A DNA stretch of 22,218 bases from Methylococcaceae bacterium NSM2-1 (GCA_002256705.1 NQJI01000005.1:1-22218), one strand, 5' to 3'; positions 1 through 9,355 are shown, counted from the first letter of the stretch. The notes: generated by a model from the sequence alone, not told the origin. Translations and numbers: made by a program.

Positions 1-13
1 TAGCGGTCTTGGC

Positions 14-34
14 AATTGGCAGTTAACTGCAATT
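14..34. promoter_or_regulatory. Dyad operator-like site upstream of fds
   Basis: A perfect 12-base palindrome (GCAGTTAACTGC, 19-30) is extended on both sides by AATTG and CAATT, with one unpaired G. The ATTG-N10-CAAT layout resembles sites bound by LysR-type regulators, which often sit beside fds operons. It lies about 200 bases upstream of the fds promoter, so it could equally serve a leftward gene outside the window. The palindrome is seen directly; the regulator class is inferred. Confidence 0.35.
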
Positions 35-217
35 ATGCAATTAAGCTTTAGCTGCATTTCAAATTAAAACTATCATTTTATTGTTTTATTCTTGTTTATT
101 TTTCATATTAAATTGGGGTATTTTTCTAGCCCCCATGCTTCCCTATTTATTAAATAGAAAATAGATGTATAGAACCTTTGTATTAAAACCTATTTATTTT
201 GTCGTATTTATGTCTTT

Positions 218-246
218 TTTACACATTAATTTTCTTGTGCTATGCT
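218..246 (+). promoter_or_regulatory. Sigma70 promoter of the fds operon
   Basis: A TTTACA -35 box (218-223) is followed after exactly 17 bases by TATGCT (241-246). TGC sits directly before the -10 box, giving an extended -10. Transcription would start near 253 and leave a leader of roughly 68 bases before the fdsG ATG at 321. The rest of the 1-217 stretch is AT-rich; apart from the dyad at 14-34, no gene or other clear element was seen in it. Confidence 0.6.
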
Positions 247-320
247 AAAGCTTACATTTTAAAGACACAGTGAAGGCTGCGTTTTGTTTTAACGAACGGA
301 ATCGACATCGAGAGATAACC

Positions 321-797
321 ATGACCGAATCTAGCACTATGCAAGCGACCGTCCAGAAAATAACCACTGCACTCAAAGACAAACCTGGCGCACTTTTACC
401 AATTTTACATGCAATCCAAGATGCTTTGGGTTATGTACCTTCCGAAAGTGTTCCAGCCATTGCCAAGGCACTGAATCTTTCCCGCGCCGAAGTGCATGGT
501 GTCATCAGTTTTTACCATTATTTCCGTGATACCCAACCCGGCAAACATACAATTCATCTTTGTCGTGCCGAATCCTGTCAGGCAATGGGCGGCAAGCAAT
601 TGGAAAGTCATGTTAAAACAAAACTGGGCATTGATTTTCACGAAACCACAGCGGATGGCAACTTTTCTTTAGAACCCATATATTGCTTGGGTAATTGCGC
701 TTGTTCGCCAGCCATGCAAATCGACGAGGAGATTTATGGTCGGGTGACGGCAAAAAGTTTTGACACTGTTATCGATGAAACAGGGGAACTGGCATGA
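321..797 (+). CDS. fdsG: NAD-dependent formate dehydrogenase gamma subunit FdsG
   Basis: This is the NuoE-like [2Fe-2S] subunit of soluble Mo-dependent formate dehydrogenase (158 residues, thioredoxin-like fold). It relays electrons within the diaphorase part of the complex. The four cluster ligands are visible as C81-x4-C86 and C122-x3-C126, the usual pattern of this family. The N-terminal half carries the helical region with the GVISFYHYF stretch typical of NuoE/FdsG. An in-frame GTG at 270 would give a longer protein, but the ATG at 321 has a GAGAG ribosome-binding site at 310-314 and starts where family members do. The stop overlaps the fdsB start (ATGA), so the two are translationally coupled. 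It is the first gene of the operon. Confidence 0.93.
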   Translation: MTESSTMQATVQKITTALKDKPGALLPILHAIQDALGYVPSESVPAIAKALNLSRAEVHGVISFYHYFRDTQPGKHTIHLCRAESCQAMGGKQLESHVKTKLGIDFHETTADGNFSLEPIYCLGNCACSPAMQIDEEIYGRVTAKSFDTVIDETGELA

Positions 798-2347
798 GTA
801 TCACTATTTATGTTCCATGCGACTCCAGTGCCGTATCACTGGGAGCTGATCGTGTCGCTGCTGCTATTACTAAGGAAGCAGAAAAACGCGGTATTGCCAT
901 TGAGTTAATTCGTAATGGTTCAAGAGGCATGTTCTGGCTGGAGCCGCTGGTTGAAGTGGTCACAGAGGAAGGTCGCTTAGCTTACGGCCCGGTACAAATC
1001 ACTGATGTCGCCAGCCTGTTTGATGCGAATTTTATGCAGGGAGGATCTCATTCCCTGTTTTTAGGCTTAACAGAACAACTGGATTACCTGAAAAAACAAC
1101 AACGTTTAACCTTTGCCCGTATTGGTATAACAGATCCTGTCAGTCTGGAAGATTATATTAATAATGATGGCTATCGCGGTCTAGGCAATGCCTTAAAGCT
1201 GCCACAGGCTGACGTTGTTAAAACAGTCACTGATTCGGGTTTGCGCGGACGCGGTGGCGCGGCTTTCCCTACGGGTATTAAATGGAATACGGTACTTAAT
1301 ACACCATCAGAACAAAAATACATTATTTGTAATGCCGACGAAGGCGATTCCGGCACATTTTCCGATCGCATGGTCATGGAAGGCGATCCCTTTGTCCTGA
1401 TCGAAGGCATGACTATCGCGGGTTTGGCGGTTGGTGCAACACAAGGTTATATCTATCTGCGCGTAGAATATCCGCACGCCCATAAAATACTGAATACGGC
1501 TATCGATAAAGCCTATCAGGCTGGTTATTTGGGTGATGATATTCAAGGCAGCGGCAAAGCCTTTCATCTTGAAGTCCGCCTGGGCGCAGGCGCCTATATT
1601 TGCGGCGAAGAAACTTCCTTAATGGAAAGTCTGGAGGGTAAACGAGGACTGGTTCGCTTCAAACCTCCGTTACCTGCCATTAGCGGTTTGTTTGGTAAAC
1701 CCACCGTCGTTAATAACGTCATTTCCCTGGCCTCAGTACCGATAATTCTGGATAAAGGCGGTGATTATTATCGTGATTTCGGCATGGGACGCTCGCGAGG
1801 CACCTTACCGTTGCAATTGGCGGGTAATATTAAACACACAGGCTTAGTTGAGTTAGCCTTTGGTTTGACCCTGCGTGAACTGTTGTATGATTTTGGCGGC
1901 GGCTCAGCTTCTGGTCGACCCATTCGAGCGGTACAAGTGGGTGGCCCGCTAGGTGCTTATCTGCCCGAATCACAATTTGATACGCCACTAGACTACGAAG
2001 CTTTTACCGCAATCTGGGCAGTATTGGGGCATGGCGGCATTGTGGCTTTTGATGACACTGTCGATATGGCAAAAATGGCGCGTTATAGCATGGAATTTTG
2101 TGCAATTGAATCCTGCGGCAAATGCACACCCTGTCGCATTGGTTCCACCCGCGGCGCAGAAGTCATGGATGAGATAATTAATGGTCGCGATCTTAATAAA
2201 AATATTCCCCTGTTACGCGATCTTTGCAATACCTTACTTAACGGTTCGCTTTGTGCATTAGGCGGCATGACTCCCTATCCAGTGCTGAGCGCTTTGAATC
2301 ATTTCCCGGAAGATTTCGGGATAGATGATAAAGCCAACGCAGCCTGA
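794..2347 (+). CDS. fdsB: NAD-dependent formate dehydrogenase beta subunit FdsB
   Basis: This NuoF-like diaphorase subunit (517 residues) binds FMN, NAD(H) and one [4Fe-4S] cluster and passes electrons from formate oxidation to NAD+ in the cytoplasm. An N-terminal thioredoxin-like extension (about 1-110) precedes the Complex I 51 kDa core. The FMN glycine-rich loop [10 protein letters not shown] starts at G152. The [13 protein letters not shown] segment matches the NADH-binding region of NuoF. The cluster ligands are C441, C444 and C447 (SCGKCTPCR) plus C487 (GSLCALGG). The ATG at 794 overlaps the fdsG stop by four bases and has AGGGGA at 782-787. Length and motifs fit the family, and nothing is missing. 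Confidence 0.95.
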   Translation: MSITIYVPCDSSAVSLGADRVAAAITKEAEKRGIAIELIRNGSRGMFWLEPLVEVVTEEGRLAYGPVQITDVASLFDANFMQGGSHSLFLGLTEQLDYLKKQQRLTFARIGITDPVSLEDYINNDGYRGLGNALKLPQADVVKTVTDSGLRGRGGAAFPTGIKWNTVLNTPSEQKYIICNADEGDSGTFSDRMVMEGDPFVLIEGMTIAGLAVGATQGYIYLRVEYPHAHKILNTAIDKAYQAGYLGDDIQGSGKAFHLEVRLGAGAYICGEETSLMESLEGKRGLVRFKPPLPAISGLFGKPTVVNNVISLASVPIILDKGGDYYRDFGMGRSRGTLPLQLAGNIKHTGLVELAFGLTLRELLYDFGGGSASGRPIRAVQVGGPLGAYLPESQFDTPLDYEAFTAIWAVLGHGGIVAFDDTVDMAKMARYSMEFCAIESCGKCTPCRIGSTRGAEVMDEIINGRDLNKNIPLLRDLCNTLLNGSLCALGGMTPYPVLSALNHFPEDFGIDDKANAA

Positions 2348-2368
2348 TAATGACACGAGGAATCAATC

Positions 2369-5221
2369 ATGAGCATCAATAAAGAACAAGATTTCGGCAC
2401 ACCTGCCAGCACAGCAAGTCAGTCAGTCACCCTGGAGATTGATGGCTTTGAAGTCACCGCCCCCGCAGGAACTTCCATCATGCGAGCTGCGGCAAGTATC
2501 GGCATTGACATACCGAAATTGTGTGCAACCGATAGCATTGAGCCATTCGGTTCCTGCCGGCTTTGCATTGTACAGATAGAAGGCGGACGCGGAATGCCGG
2601 CTTCCTGTACGACACCGGTGGCAGAAGGCTTAAAAGTCGTTACCCAAAACCAAAAACTGGCCGATGTACGCCGCGGTGTTATGGAATTGTATATATCTGA
2701 TCACCCATTGGATTGCTTAACCTGTTCGGCTAACGGCGATTGCGAACTGCAAGATATGGCTGGGGCAGTGGGTTTACGCGAAGTACGTTACAATCCGGTT
2801 GAAACTCATCTGAATGCGGCCAAAGATGAAAGCAATCCTTACTTTAGTTTTGACCCCAGCAAATGTATTGTCTGTTCGCGTTGTGTTAGAGCTTGTGAGG
2901 AAACCCAGGGAACATTTGCTTTAACCATCGATGGTCGTGGCTTTGATTCCAAGGTATCGCCTAGTCAAAATCAGCCTTTCATGGATTCCGAATGCGTCTC
3001 CTGTGGTGCATGTATACAGGCTTGCCCCACCGCAACCCTGATGGAAAAATCGGTGATCGACCATGGACAGCCTGAACATGCGATTGTAACCACTTGCGCT
3101 TATTGCGGTGTCGGCTGTTCATTCAGAGCAGAAATGAAAGGCGAACAAGTCATTCGCATGGTGCCCCACAAAGACGGCAAAGCCAATCATGGTCATTCCT
3201 GTGTAAAAGGGCGCTTTGCGTTTGGTTATGCCACTCATAAAGATCGTATGACCAAACCCATGATTCGCGCCAGCATTAAAGATGCATGGCGGGAAGTCAG
3301 CTGGGAAGAAGCAATTAATTACGCAGCTTCCGAATTAAAACGCATTCAGGCAAAATACGGCAAAGATTCCATCGGCGGCATAACCTCTTCTCGTTGTACC
3401 AACGAAGAAGTTTATATCATGCAGAAACTTATTCGTGCCGGTTTTGGCAATAATAATGTCGATACCTGTGCGCGGGTTTGCCATTCCCCTACCGGTTATG
3501 GACTTAAACAAACCTTTGGTGAATCATCAGGTACCCAGGATTTTGACTCCGTCATGAAAGCCGATGTCATTATGGTGATTGGCGCCAATCCCACCGATGG
3601 TCATCCTGTATTCGCTTCACAAATGAAAAAACGCCTTCGCCAGGGCGCAAAACTGATTGTGGTTGATCCCCGCGAAATTGATCTGGTCAAAAAATCTCCG
3701 CATATCCATGCCGATTATCATTTGAAATTGCGTCCCGGTACTAATGTGGCCTTAATCAATGCCCTGGCTCATGTAATCGTCACTGAAAAGTTAATGGATG
3801 AAGCCTTTGTGAATGAGCGTTGTGATGTCGAATCATTTGCAAAATGGGAAACATTTATTGCCCAGGAGCACAATTCGCCCGAAGCAACAGAATCCATAAC
3901 AGGTGTTGCAGCGACTGACCTTAGAGCAGCGGCAAGACTCTATGCCACAGCCGACAATGCAGCCATTTATTATGGCTTGGGCGTAACCGAGCATAGTCAG
4001 GGATCTACAACGGTTATCGGCATTGCTAATCTGGCGATGGCTACGGGTAATTTGGGCCGCGTTGGTGTGGGCGTTAACCCGTTACGCGGACAGAATAACG
4101 TTCAGGGTTCTTGCGATATGGGTTCATTTCCGCATGAGTTTCCCGGTTATCGCCATGTCTCTGACGATAAAACCCATCAACTGTTTGAAACTGCATGGAA
4201 GGCTGAGTTAAGCCTGGAACCGGGCTTGCGTATTCCCAATATGTTTGATGCGGCACTGGACAAAAGCTTTATGGGACTGTACTGCGAAGGTGAGGATATA
4301 GCCCAGTCAGACCCGGATATTCAGCACGTACACACCGCTTTACGAGCAATGGAATGTGTCATTGTGCAGGATATATTCCTCAATGAAACTGCTAAATTCG
4401 CTCATGTCTTTTTACCTGGCGCGTCCTTTTTAGAAAAAAACGGCACATTTACCAATGCTGAACGGCGTATTTCACCGGTGCGTAAAGTCATGTCGCCATT
4501 AGCGGGTTATCAGGATTGGGAAGTAACTCAAATGCTGGCAAATGCCATGGGTTACCCCATGAATTACAGCCATCCATCGGAAATCATGGCTGAAATTGCC
4601 AGTCTTACACCTACATTTGCCGGCGTCAGTTATGAAAAAATTGACCAGTTGGGTAGCATACAATGGCCATGCTATGACAAAGATTCGGTGGGCACACCCA
4701 TCATGCACGAACAAACCTTCATGCGCGATAATGGCAAAGGTTTGTTTATGCTAACCGAATATGTCGCCACTCACGAACGCGTAACCCGCAAATTTCCTTT
4801 GATTCTGACGACAGGACGCATTTTGTCACAATACAATGTTGGCGCACAAACACGGCGCACTGACAATGTTGCCTGGCATTCAGAAGATCGCCTGGAGATT
4901 CATCCACATGACGCCGAAGACCGTGGCTTGAAAACCGGTGACTGGGTTGGCATTAAAAGCCGTGCAGGTGAAACCGTGTTACGCGCCTTGATTAGTGAAC
5001 GTGTACAACCCGGCGTGGTTTACACCACTTTCCACTTCCCGGAATCAGGCGCCAATGTTATCACCACCGACAACTCGGATTGGGCAACCAATTGTCCGGA
5101 ATACAAGGTAACCGCAGTTCAAGTCAGTAAAGTCAGTCAACCTTCCGAATGGCAAGAAAATTATCACGCGTTTTCAGAAAATCAACTGGATTTGCTCGAA
5201 CAAGGTCTGAACAATGGCTAA
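2369..5221 (+). CDS. fdsA: NAD-dependent formate dehydrogenase alpha (catalytic) subunit FdsA
   Basis: This catalytic Mo-bis-MGD subunit (950 residues) oxidises formate to CO2. The domains, in order, are as follows. A [2Fe-2S] ferredoxin domain has C52, C63, C66 and C80. A NuoG-type cluster uses H112, C116, C119 and C125. A two-[4Fe-4S] domain has C166/169/172/176 and C209/212/215/219. The molybdopterin oxidoreductase Fe4S4 domain has C243, C246, C250 and C278. The Mo ligand is Cys371 followed by His372 (RVCHSPTG), so this is a cysteine enzyme and not a selenocysteine enzyme. The C-terminal MGD-binding domain begins near LTTGRILSQYN. The ATG at 2369 has GAGG at 2357-2360. The 3' end overlaps fdhD by eight bases. 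All cluster ligands are present, so the enzyme should be functional. Confidence 0.96.
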   Translation: MSINKEQDFGTPASTASQSVTLEIDGFEVTAPAGTSIMRAAASIGIDIPKLCATDSIEPFGSCRLCIVQIEGGRGMPASCTTPVAEGLKVVTQNQKLADVRRGVMELYISDHPLDCLTCSANGDCELQDMAGAVGLREVRYNPVETHLNAAKDESNPYFSFDPSKCIVCSRCVRACEETQGTFALTIDGRGFDSKVSPSQNQPFMDSECVSCGACIQACPTATLMEKSVIDHGQPEHAIVTTCAYCGVGCSFRAEMKGEQVIRMVPHKDGKANHGHSCVKGRFAFGYATHKDRMTKPMIRASIKDAWREVSWEEAINYAASELKRIQAKYGKDSIGGITSSRCTNEEVYIMQKLIRAGFGNNNVDTCARVCHSPTGYGLKQTFGESSGTQDFDSVMKADVIMVIGANPTDGHPVFASQMKKRLRQGAKLIVVDPREIDLVKKSPHIHADYHLKLRPGTNVALINALAHVIVTEKLMDEAFVNERCDVESFAKWETFIAQEHNSPEATESITGVAATDLRAAARLYATADNAAIYYGLGVTEHSQGSTTVIGIANLAMATGNLGRVGVGVNPLRGQNNVQGSCDMGSFPHEFPGYRHVSDDKTHQLFETAWKAELSLEPGLRIPNMFDAALDKSFMGLYCEGEDIAQSDPDIQHVHTALRAMECVIVQDIFLNETAKFAHVFLPGASFLEKNGTFTNAERRISPVRKVMSPLAGYQDWEVTQMLANAMGYPMNYSHPSEIMAEIASLTPTFAGVSYEKIDQLGSIQWPCYDKDSVGTPIMHEQTFMRDNGKGLFMLTEYVATHERVTRKFPLILTTGRILSQYNVGAQTRRTDNVAWHSEDRLEIHPHDAEDRGLKTGDWVGIKSRAGETVLRALISERVQPGVVYTTFHFPESGANVITTDNSDWATNCPEYKVTAVQVSKVSQPSEWQENYHAFSENQLDLLEQGLNNG

Positions 5222-6095
5222 CGACACTGCTGCCGCAGTGCTGTTATCAAGCGCCGCCGCGCAACCGTTGCCATTAGAATTAGGCTGGCCCAGCTATCAG
5301 CAAAGCACCGTTGATCGCTGGCAAGGTGTACTGCATGAACAAAAGCTAGACTATATTGCCGAAGAAGTGCCTATTTCTCTGGTTTACAACGGGTTGCCCC
5401 ATGTTGTTATGCTGGCAACCCCGACCGATCTTGAAGAATTTGCCTTAGGCTTCAGCATTACCGAAGGCATCATTAAAAATCCGCAAGAATTATTATCAGC
5501 GCGGATTTATAACCGCTCCAATGGCATCGAAGTACAGTTAAAAATTCCAGATCACCGTTTTCAATGTCTGGCAGATAAAGGCCGTAATTTGACTGGGCGT
5601 ACCGGTTGCGGTCTATGCGGCGCAAGTACATTAAGTCAAGCCATCCGCCAACCTGACCAGGTTAACGGTGACTTGACCCTATCTGCTGCCGAGTTGCATT
5701 CTGCTTTAACGGACATCAAACAGCACCAGAAACTAAACCAATTAACCGGAGCCGTCCATGCTGCTGCCTGGGCAACACCTAAACAAGGCATTTTAAATGT
5801 CAGAGAAGATGTAGGACGGCATAACGCGCTGGATAAATTGATAGGGTTTTTATTGCGCTCCGGCAAAGATTTATCCACTGGATTTGTAATCGTTACCAGT
5901 CGAGCTAGTTATGAAATGGTGCAAAAAACCGCGTGGGTCGGCATTACGCTACTTGCGGCTGTTTCCGCACCTACCGGCTTAGCCATACGCCTGGCTAATG
6001 AGACAGGTCTCACCTTAATCGGTTTTGCCCGTGATGATCAGCATGTGATTTATACCCATCCGCAGCGCTTAACCCATAGCAACTATCTTATTTGA
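5214..6095 (+). CDS. fdhD: Formate dehydrogenase accessory sulfurtransferase FdhD (FdsC)
   Basis: FdhD (293 residues; called FdsC in fdsGBACD operons) moves sulfur from a cysteine desulfurase to the Mo-bis-MGD cofactor before it is inserted into the catalytic subunit. The active loop is GCGLCGAS with C132 and C135, matching the CxxC pair of E. coli FdhD. The conserved REDVGRHNALDK segment and the later VTSRASYEMVQK stretch are both present. The N-terminal 30 residues are poorly conserved and alanine-rich, so a somewhat later start is possible. However, the ATG at 5214 overlaps the fdsA stop by eight bases, which suits coupling of maturation factor and enzyme. Confidence 0.94.
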   Translation: MANDTAAAVLLSSAAAQPLPLELGWPSYQQSTVDRWQGVLHEQKLDYIAEEVPISLVYNGLPHVVMLATPTDLEEFALGFSITEGIIKNPQELLSARIYNRSNGIEVQLKIPDHRFQCLADKGRNLTGRTGCGLCGASTLSQAIRQPDQVNGDLTLSAAELHSALTDIKQHQKLNQLTGAVHAAAWATPKQGILNVREDVGRHNALDKLIGFLLRSGKDLSTGFVIVTSRASYEMVQKTAWVGITLLAAVSAPTGLAIRLANETGLTLIGFARDDQHVIYTHPQRLTHSNYLI

Positions 6096-6098
6096 TTA

Positions 6099-6317
6099 AT
6101 GATGAAAATAGAAAGACTAATCAAAATGGCCAATGATATTGGTGATTTTTTTAACGCGGAGAGCAATAAAGAAATTGCCGCTGAAGGTATAACAAAACAC
6201 ATTTTAAGATCATGGGAGCCCAGAATGCGGCGTGATATTATTGCCTATTGTCAGCAAGATGGCGCTGGATTAAGTGACCTGGTTAGAACAGCGATATCTA
6301 GACTTGAAAAGGCTTAA
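6099..6317 (+). CDS. fdsD: Formate dehydrogenase delta subunit FdsD
   Basis: This small protein (72 residues) belongs to the FdsD family, normally the last gene of fdsGBACD operons. The family helps formation or stability of active Mo-formate dehydrogenase, although its exact role is less certain than that of the other subunits. The sequence shows the family hallmarks: IERLIKMANDIGDFF near the start, then W39-EPRMRRDIIAY, and a C-terminal helix with SDLVRTAISRL. It starts three bases after the fdhD stop. Two adjacent ATG codons (6099 and 6102) are both possible starts, and neither has a strong ribosome-binding site. No clear terminator follows, so transcription may taper off in 6318-6500. Confidence 0.88.
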   Translation: MMKIERLIKMANDIGDFFNAESNKEIAAEGITKHILRSWEPRMRRDIIAYCQQDGAGLSDLVRTAISRLEKA

Positions 6318-6500
6318 TGTTGATTTGTGTATTCAGTGAAAATGTGAAGAAAAGTGTTGTTTGTCAGGGAAATCGTGTCATGTCTTTATTTAATCGAATA
6401 TCCTGTTTTGATAACGAAATGTGGGGGGCAGCTAAAGCCGCCTCCATATCAGCCAACCCTACTGTTTTTTGATTAAACATTGCTACGAAGGATTAACCTA

Positions 6501-6731
6501 ATGAAAACGACAGATGAATACAGGCAAAGGCTGATGACTGAACTTATTGAGCAGAGTGCCAAGATTGATGCGTTGCTAGTGAAATCCCGGCAAGCAGCAG
6601 CAGATATGAAGCTGAACTACGATCAAGAACTCGAAGAGTTGCGGGCCAAACAGCAAATAACCACTAAAAAACTGCACGAACTAGAAGACTCCAACAGCAA
6701 TGCTTGGGAAAACATCGGAGACGGCGGCTAA
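6501..6731 (+). CDS. Short coiled-coil protein, sll1863 stress-response type
   Basis: This is a 76-residue, highly charged, almost wholly helical protein. It opens MKTTDEYRQRLMTEL, has heptad-like spacing through QELEELRAKQQITTKKLHELE, and ends in NAWENIGDGG. This layout matches the small coiled-coil proteins annotated as the sll1863 stress-response family, whose biochemical role is not known. Relatives usually run on past the DAWE-like motif for some 20 or more residues, so this copy may be C-terminally shortened. The ATG at 6501 follows GAAGGA at 6486-6491; an in-frame TTG at 6480 is less likely. It stands alone, followed at once by a terminator. Family assignment is from memory of the pattern. 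Confidence 0.65.
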   Translation: MKTTDEYRQRLMTELIEQSAKIDALLVKSRQAAADMKLNYDQELEELRAKQQITTKKLHELEDSNSNAWENIGDGG

Positions 6732-6770
6732 AACGTTGTGATATTTCAAGTAGCACAACGTTTTATTTTT
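6731..6770 (+). terminator. Rho-independent terminator after the coiled-coil gene
   Basis: A perfect 10-base-pair stem is formed by AAACGTTGTG (6731-6740) and CACAACGTTT (6754-6763) with a 13-base loop. It is followed by TATTTTT. The structure begins at the stop codon of the coiled-coil gene. Confidence 0.8.
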
Positions 6771-6779
6771 ATACGTTGT

Positions 6780-6801
6780 GGACGGGGCTTGTAACCCGTC
6801 C
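6780..6801. repeat. Short dyad repeat (REP-like)
   Basis: GGACGGG (6780-6786) and CCCGTCC (6795-6801) form a 7-base-pair stem around an 8-base loop. It directly follows the terminator and repeats the word ACGTTGTG from the terminator stem just before it. GC-rich dyads of this shape are common dispersed intergenic repeats in gammaproteobacteria. Whether it is dispersed in this genome cannot be seen from one window. Confidence 0.4.
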
Positions 6802-6897
6802 GTTCTATAAAAATTCACATTCAATTCACCCCATAAAGTAGCAAATGCTTTATTATTAGCACATTAAAAACAATAAGCCTAAAGGGCTACTAAAATA

Positions 6898-9132
6898 ATG
6901 CGCTACCCTTCAGAAGCAAAAACCGACCGAAGCTTATCCCTGATTATATTATTTGCTGGAACACTATTTATCAGCGCGTCACTGATGTTTGTTCTGCAAC
7001 CCTTGTTCGGGAAGATATTATTACCGTTATTGGGGGGTTCTCCGGCAGTATGGAACACCTGCATGGTGTTTTACCAAAGTATCCTGTTTCTCGGTTATCT
7101 TTATGCACACACTATTTCCACCCGTTTCCGGCAACACCGTCAAATCCAGATACATGCTGCCATTATTCTCATCAGTGTCCTGGCGTTGCCGGTTGCCTTA
7201 CCTGAGAATACCGTTCCGCCGACAGACAGCAATCCGACATTTTGGCTGCTTTGGACGTTGTTTCTTGCTATCGGCCTGCCTTATTTCGTGGTTTCAACCA
7301 CCGCGCCGCTGGTGCAAAAATGGTTTGCCGATGTTGGCCACCACACCAGCCATGATCCCTATTATCTCTATGCCGCCAGTAACACGGGCAGCCTGATTGC
7401 CTTGCTAAGCTATCCTTTTCTGCTTGAACCGTCAATCGGATTGGCTAATCAAAAAACATACTGGAGCATAGGCTATCTGATTCTTTGTTTGCTTATAGCG
7501 GGCTGTGCTTTTGTTCTATGGAAAACCCGACAAAACACAGTCATTGTTCAAGACAGTTCTCCTGAGGAAAACAATCTCAGCCTGTATCGCAAATTGCGCT
7601 GGATGGCTTTGGCTTTTGTTCCATCCAGCCTGCTATTGGGTCTAACGAATTTTATCAGCACCGATATTGCTTCTGTGCCGTTATTATGGATTATTCCGTT
7701 AACCTTATATTTACTGTCTTTTGTTATCGTTTTTTCCAAATGGAATGACAAAATACATCCGGTAATGGTCAAGCTACAGCCTATCGTATTATTGCCATTT
7801 ATAGCTTACGCGTTTATTAATCCGGCTGACTTGCCTTATTGGGCATATCTGGCCCTGCACCTGCTGGCTTTTTTCTTTGCGGTGATGGTCTGTCATGGCG
7901 AACTTGCCAAAGACAGACCGCATACACAGTATTTAACAACCTTCTATCTGATCATGTCTTTTGCGGGCATGTTGGGCGGTATGTTTAATACCTTTGTCGC
8001 ACCCTTTATTTTCAATGGTATCTATGAATATCCGATCATGATAGTTGCCGCGCTATTACTGCGTCCCGGGGCAGTTGTATCACTTAACAAAGGGTTGTTG
8101 CAGCAAATTATGGCCCCTGCCCTGCTGATCATTAGCGGGCTCATTCTTTATAAAAGCGTCAATGATTTACTCCAGTATTTCGATGTGATCGTCATTAGTT
8201 TAATTGCCCTAACCTTTTTAACTTATCTACTCAGAGGACGCCCCGTCGCTTTCGCTTTGTTGACAGGTGCAATCATTTTTCTTAGCTTGGGACTACATGG
8301 ACTGTCATCTCATACGCTTTATCAGGAACGCACTTTTTTTGGTGTGCTTGCAGTGCGTGAAAGTGTTTTGACCAATGAGCAAAATCAGCCTGAAAAGTAT
8401 CATGAACTTTTTCACGGCACAACCAAACATGGCGCCCAGCGCCTGGCAGCAAACCTCGCCAAAATACCGTTAACTTATTACAGTCGTCCTGGACCGATGG
8501 GGCAGCTGTTTAAAGAATTTGACAACAACAATCAAAATTGGACGATAGGCATAGTCGGCCTTGGCGCAGGTGCATTGGCCTGTTATGCCAAGGATCAGCA
8601 AAACTGGACACTGTACGAAATTGATCCTTTGGTTGTAGATATTGCCAGCAATCCTGAGTATTTCAGCTACCTGAAACTATGCTCTCGCAACACCACTATG
8701 CGCATAGGCGATGCCCGGTTATCTTTGGAGAAAGAACCGGATCAAAAATTTGATTTGTTAGTACTGGATGCGTTCAGTTCAGATTCTGTACCAACTCATT
8801 TGCTAACCGAGGAAGCGTTGGAGCTTTATTTCAAAAAACTGAAACCCAATGGATTGCTGGCTTTTCATATTACCAATCGCCACCTATTGCTGAAAAAAGT
8901 CTTATCGATTCATGCCGAGCATTTACATTTTTCGTCACTCATACAAGAGTTTAAACCGCAACAGGACATCCCCCTGGTAGTTGCAACTGACTGGGTAGTT
9001 ATGGCAAAGAATCCAGATACACTAGCGCCATTGAACCTAAGCCGTCTTGGGAACTGGGAAAAAATGCCTTTATACTTTGACATGAAACCGTGGACAGATG
9101 ACTTTACCAATATTGTTAGTATCTGGAAGTAA
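6898..9132 (+). CDS. Membrane protein fused to a spermidine-synthase-like domain
   Basis: This 744-residue protein has two parts. Residues 1 to about 480 hold some twelve hydrophobic segments, starting with an LQPLFGKILLPLLGGSPAVWNT motif region found in fused transporter/spermidine-synthase proteins. Residues about 540-744 are a Rossmann-type domain: the nucleotide loop G551-IVGLGAG, the acidic YEIDP at 573-577, GDARL at 604-608, and LDAFSSDSVPTHLL around D624. These match the SpeE superfamily. The classical aminopropyltransferase active-site pattern is altered (DAFSSDS), so polyamine synthesis is unproven; transfer from S-adenosylmethionine or its decarboxylated form is only inferred. The ATG at 6898 gives the full first membrane helix. 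It is a single gene with no operon partner. The neighbours give no clue to the substrate. Confidence 0.82.
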   Translation: MRYPSEAKTDRSLSLIILFAGTLFISASLMFVLQPLFGKILLPLLGGSPAVWNTCMVFYQSILFLGYLYAHTISTRFRQHRQIQIHAAIILISVLALPVALPENTVPPTDSNPTFWLLWTLFLAIGLPYFVVSTTAPLVQKWFADVGHHTSHDPYYLYAASNTGSLIALLSYPFLLEPSIGLANQKTYWSIGYLILCLLIAGCAFVLWKTRQNTVIVQDSSPEENNLSLYRKLRWMALAFVPSSLLLGLTNFISTDIASVPLLWIIPLTLYLLSFVIVFSKWNDKIHPVMVKLQPIVLLPFIAYAFINPADLPYWAYLALHLLAFFFAVMVCHGELAKDRPHTQYLTTFYLIMSFAGMLGGMFNTFVAPFIFNGIYEYPIMIVAALLLRPGAVVSLNKGLLQQIMAPALLIISGLILYKSVNDLLQYFDVIVISLIALTFLTYLLRGRPVAFALLTGAIIFLSLGLHGLSSHTLYQERTFFGVLAVRESVLTNEQNQPEKYHELFHGTTKHGAQRLAANLAKIPLTYYSRPGPMGQLFKEFDNNNQNWTIGIVGLGAGALACYAKDQQNWTLYEIDPLVVDIASNPEYFSYLKLCSRNTTMRIGDARLSLEKEPDQKFDLLVLDAFSSDSVPTHLLTEEALELYFKKLKPNGLLAFHITNRHLLLKKVLSIHAEHLHFSSLIQEFKPQQDIPLVVATDWVVMAKNPDTLAPLNLSRLGNWEKMPLYFDMKPWTDDFTNIVSIWK

Positions 9133-9167
9133 AAACGGGGGAATACGCACGCATACTAAAGTTTAGA

Positions 9168-9189
9168 TGGCTAATCCAGGGATTAGCCA
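9168..9189. repeat. Near-perfect 22-base palindrome
   Basis: TGGCTAATCC (9168-9177) and GGATTAGCCA (9180-9189) are exact reverse complements separated by two bases. No T tract follows on either side that would make a strong terminator. It lies between the membrane/spermidine-synthase-like gene and the cold-shock gene. It could be a weak terminator, an operator, or a dispersed repeat. Confidence 0.5.
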
Positions 9190-9309
9190 CTATAATAAGC
9201 CCATTAGTGGACAGTACTACGCTCTCGATGCGAGACTTCTCTAATAAGTTTTGCATGTTAATCAGCACTTTTCAGAAATTCCATCCGTTTTTTTCCTTTT
9301 TGTGCCCGG

Positions 9310-9315
9310 TATGAT
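9310..9315 (+). promoter_or_regulatory. Possible -10 box of the cold-shock gene
   Basis: TATGAT (9310-9315) lies 41 bases upstream of the start codon. No good -35 hexamer was found at the usual distance; the region there is a T-rich run. The expected leader is short (about 35 bases), unlike the long thermosensing leader of E. coli cspA. Tentative. Confidence 0.35.
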
Positions 9316-9355
9316 TTGCAATAAAATATTTACATTCATTTATTGAGGACGTTAC

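Noticed and set aside
270..320. GTG start giving a longer FdsG
   Set aside because: The extra residues are not family-like, and the ATG at 321 has a better ribosome-binding site and the normal family start.
3479..3481. Possible selenocysteine at the Mo ligand position of FdsA
   Set aside because: The codon is TGC (cysteine), not TGA, so this is an ordinary cysteine-type formate dehydrogenase.
6422..6448. GC-rich imperfect hairpin as terminator of the fds operon
   Set aside because: The stem needs bulges and a G-T pair, and there is no T tract directly after it, so it is too weak to call.
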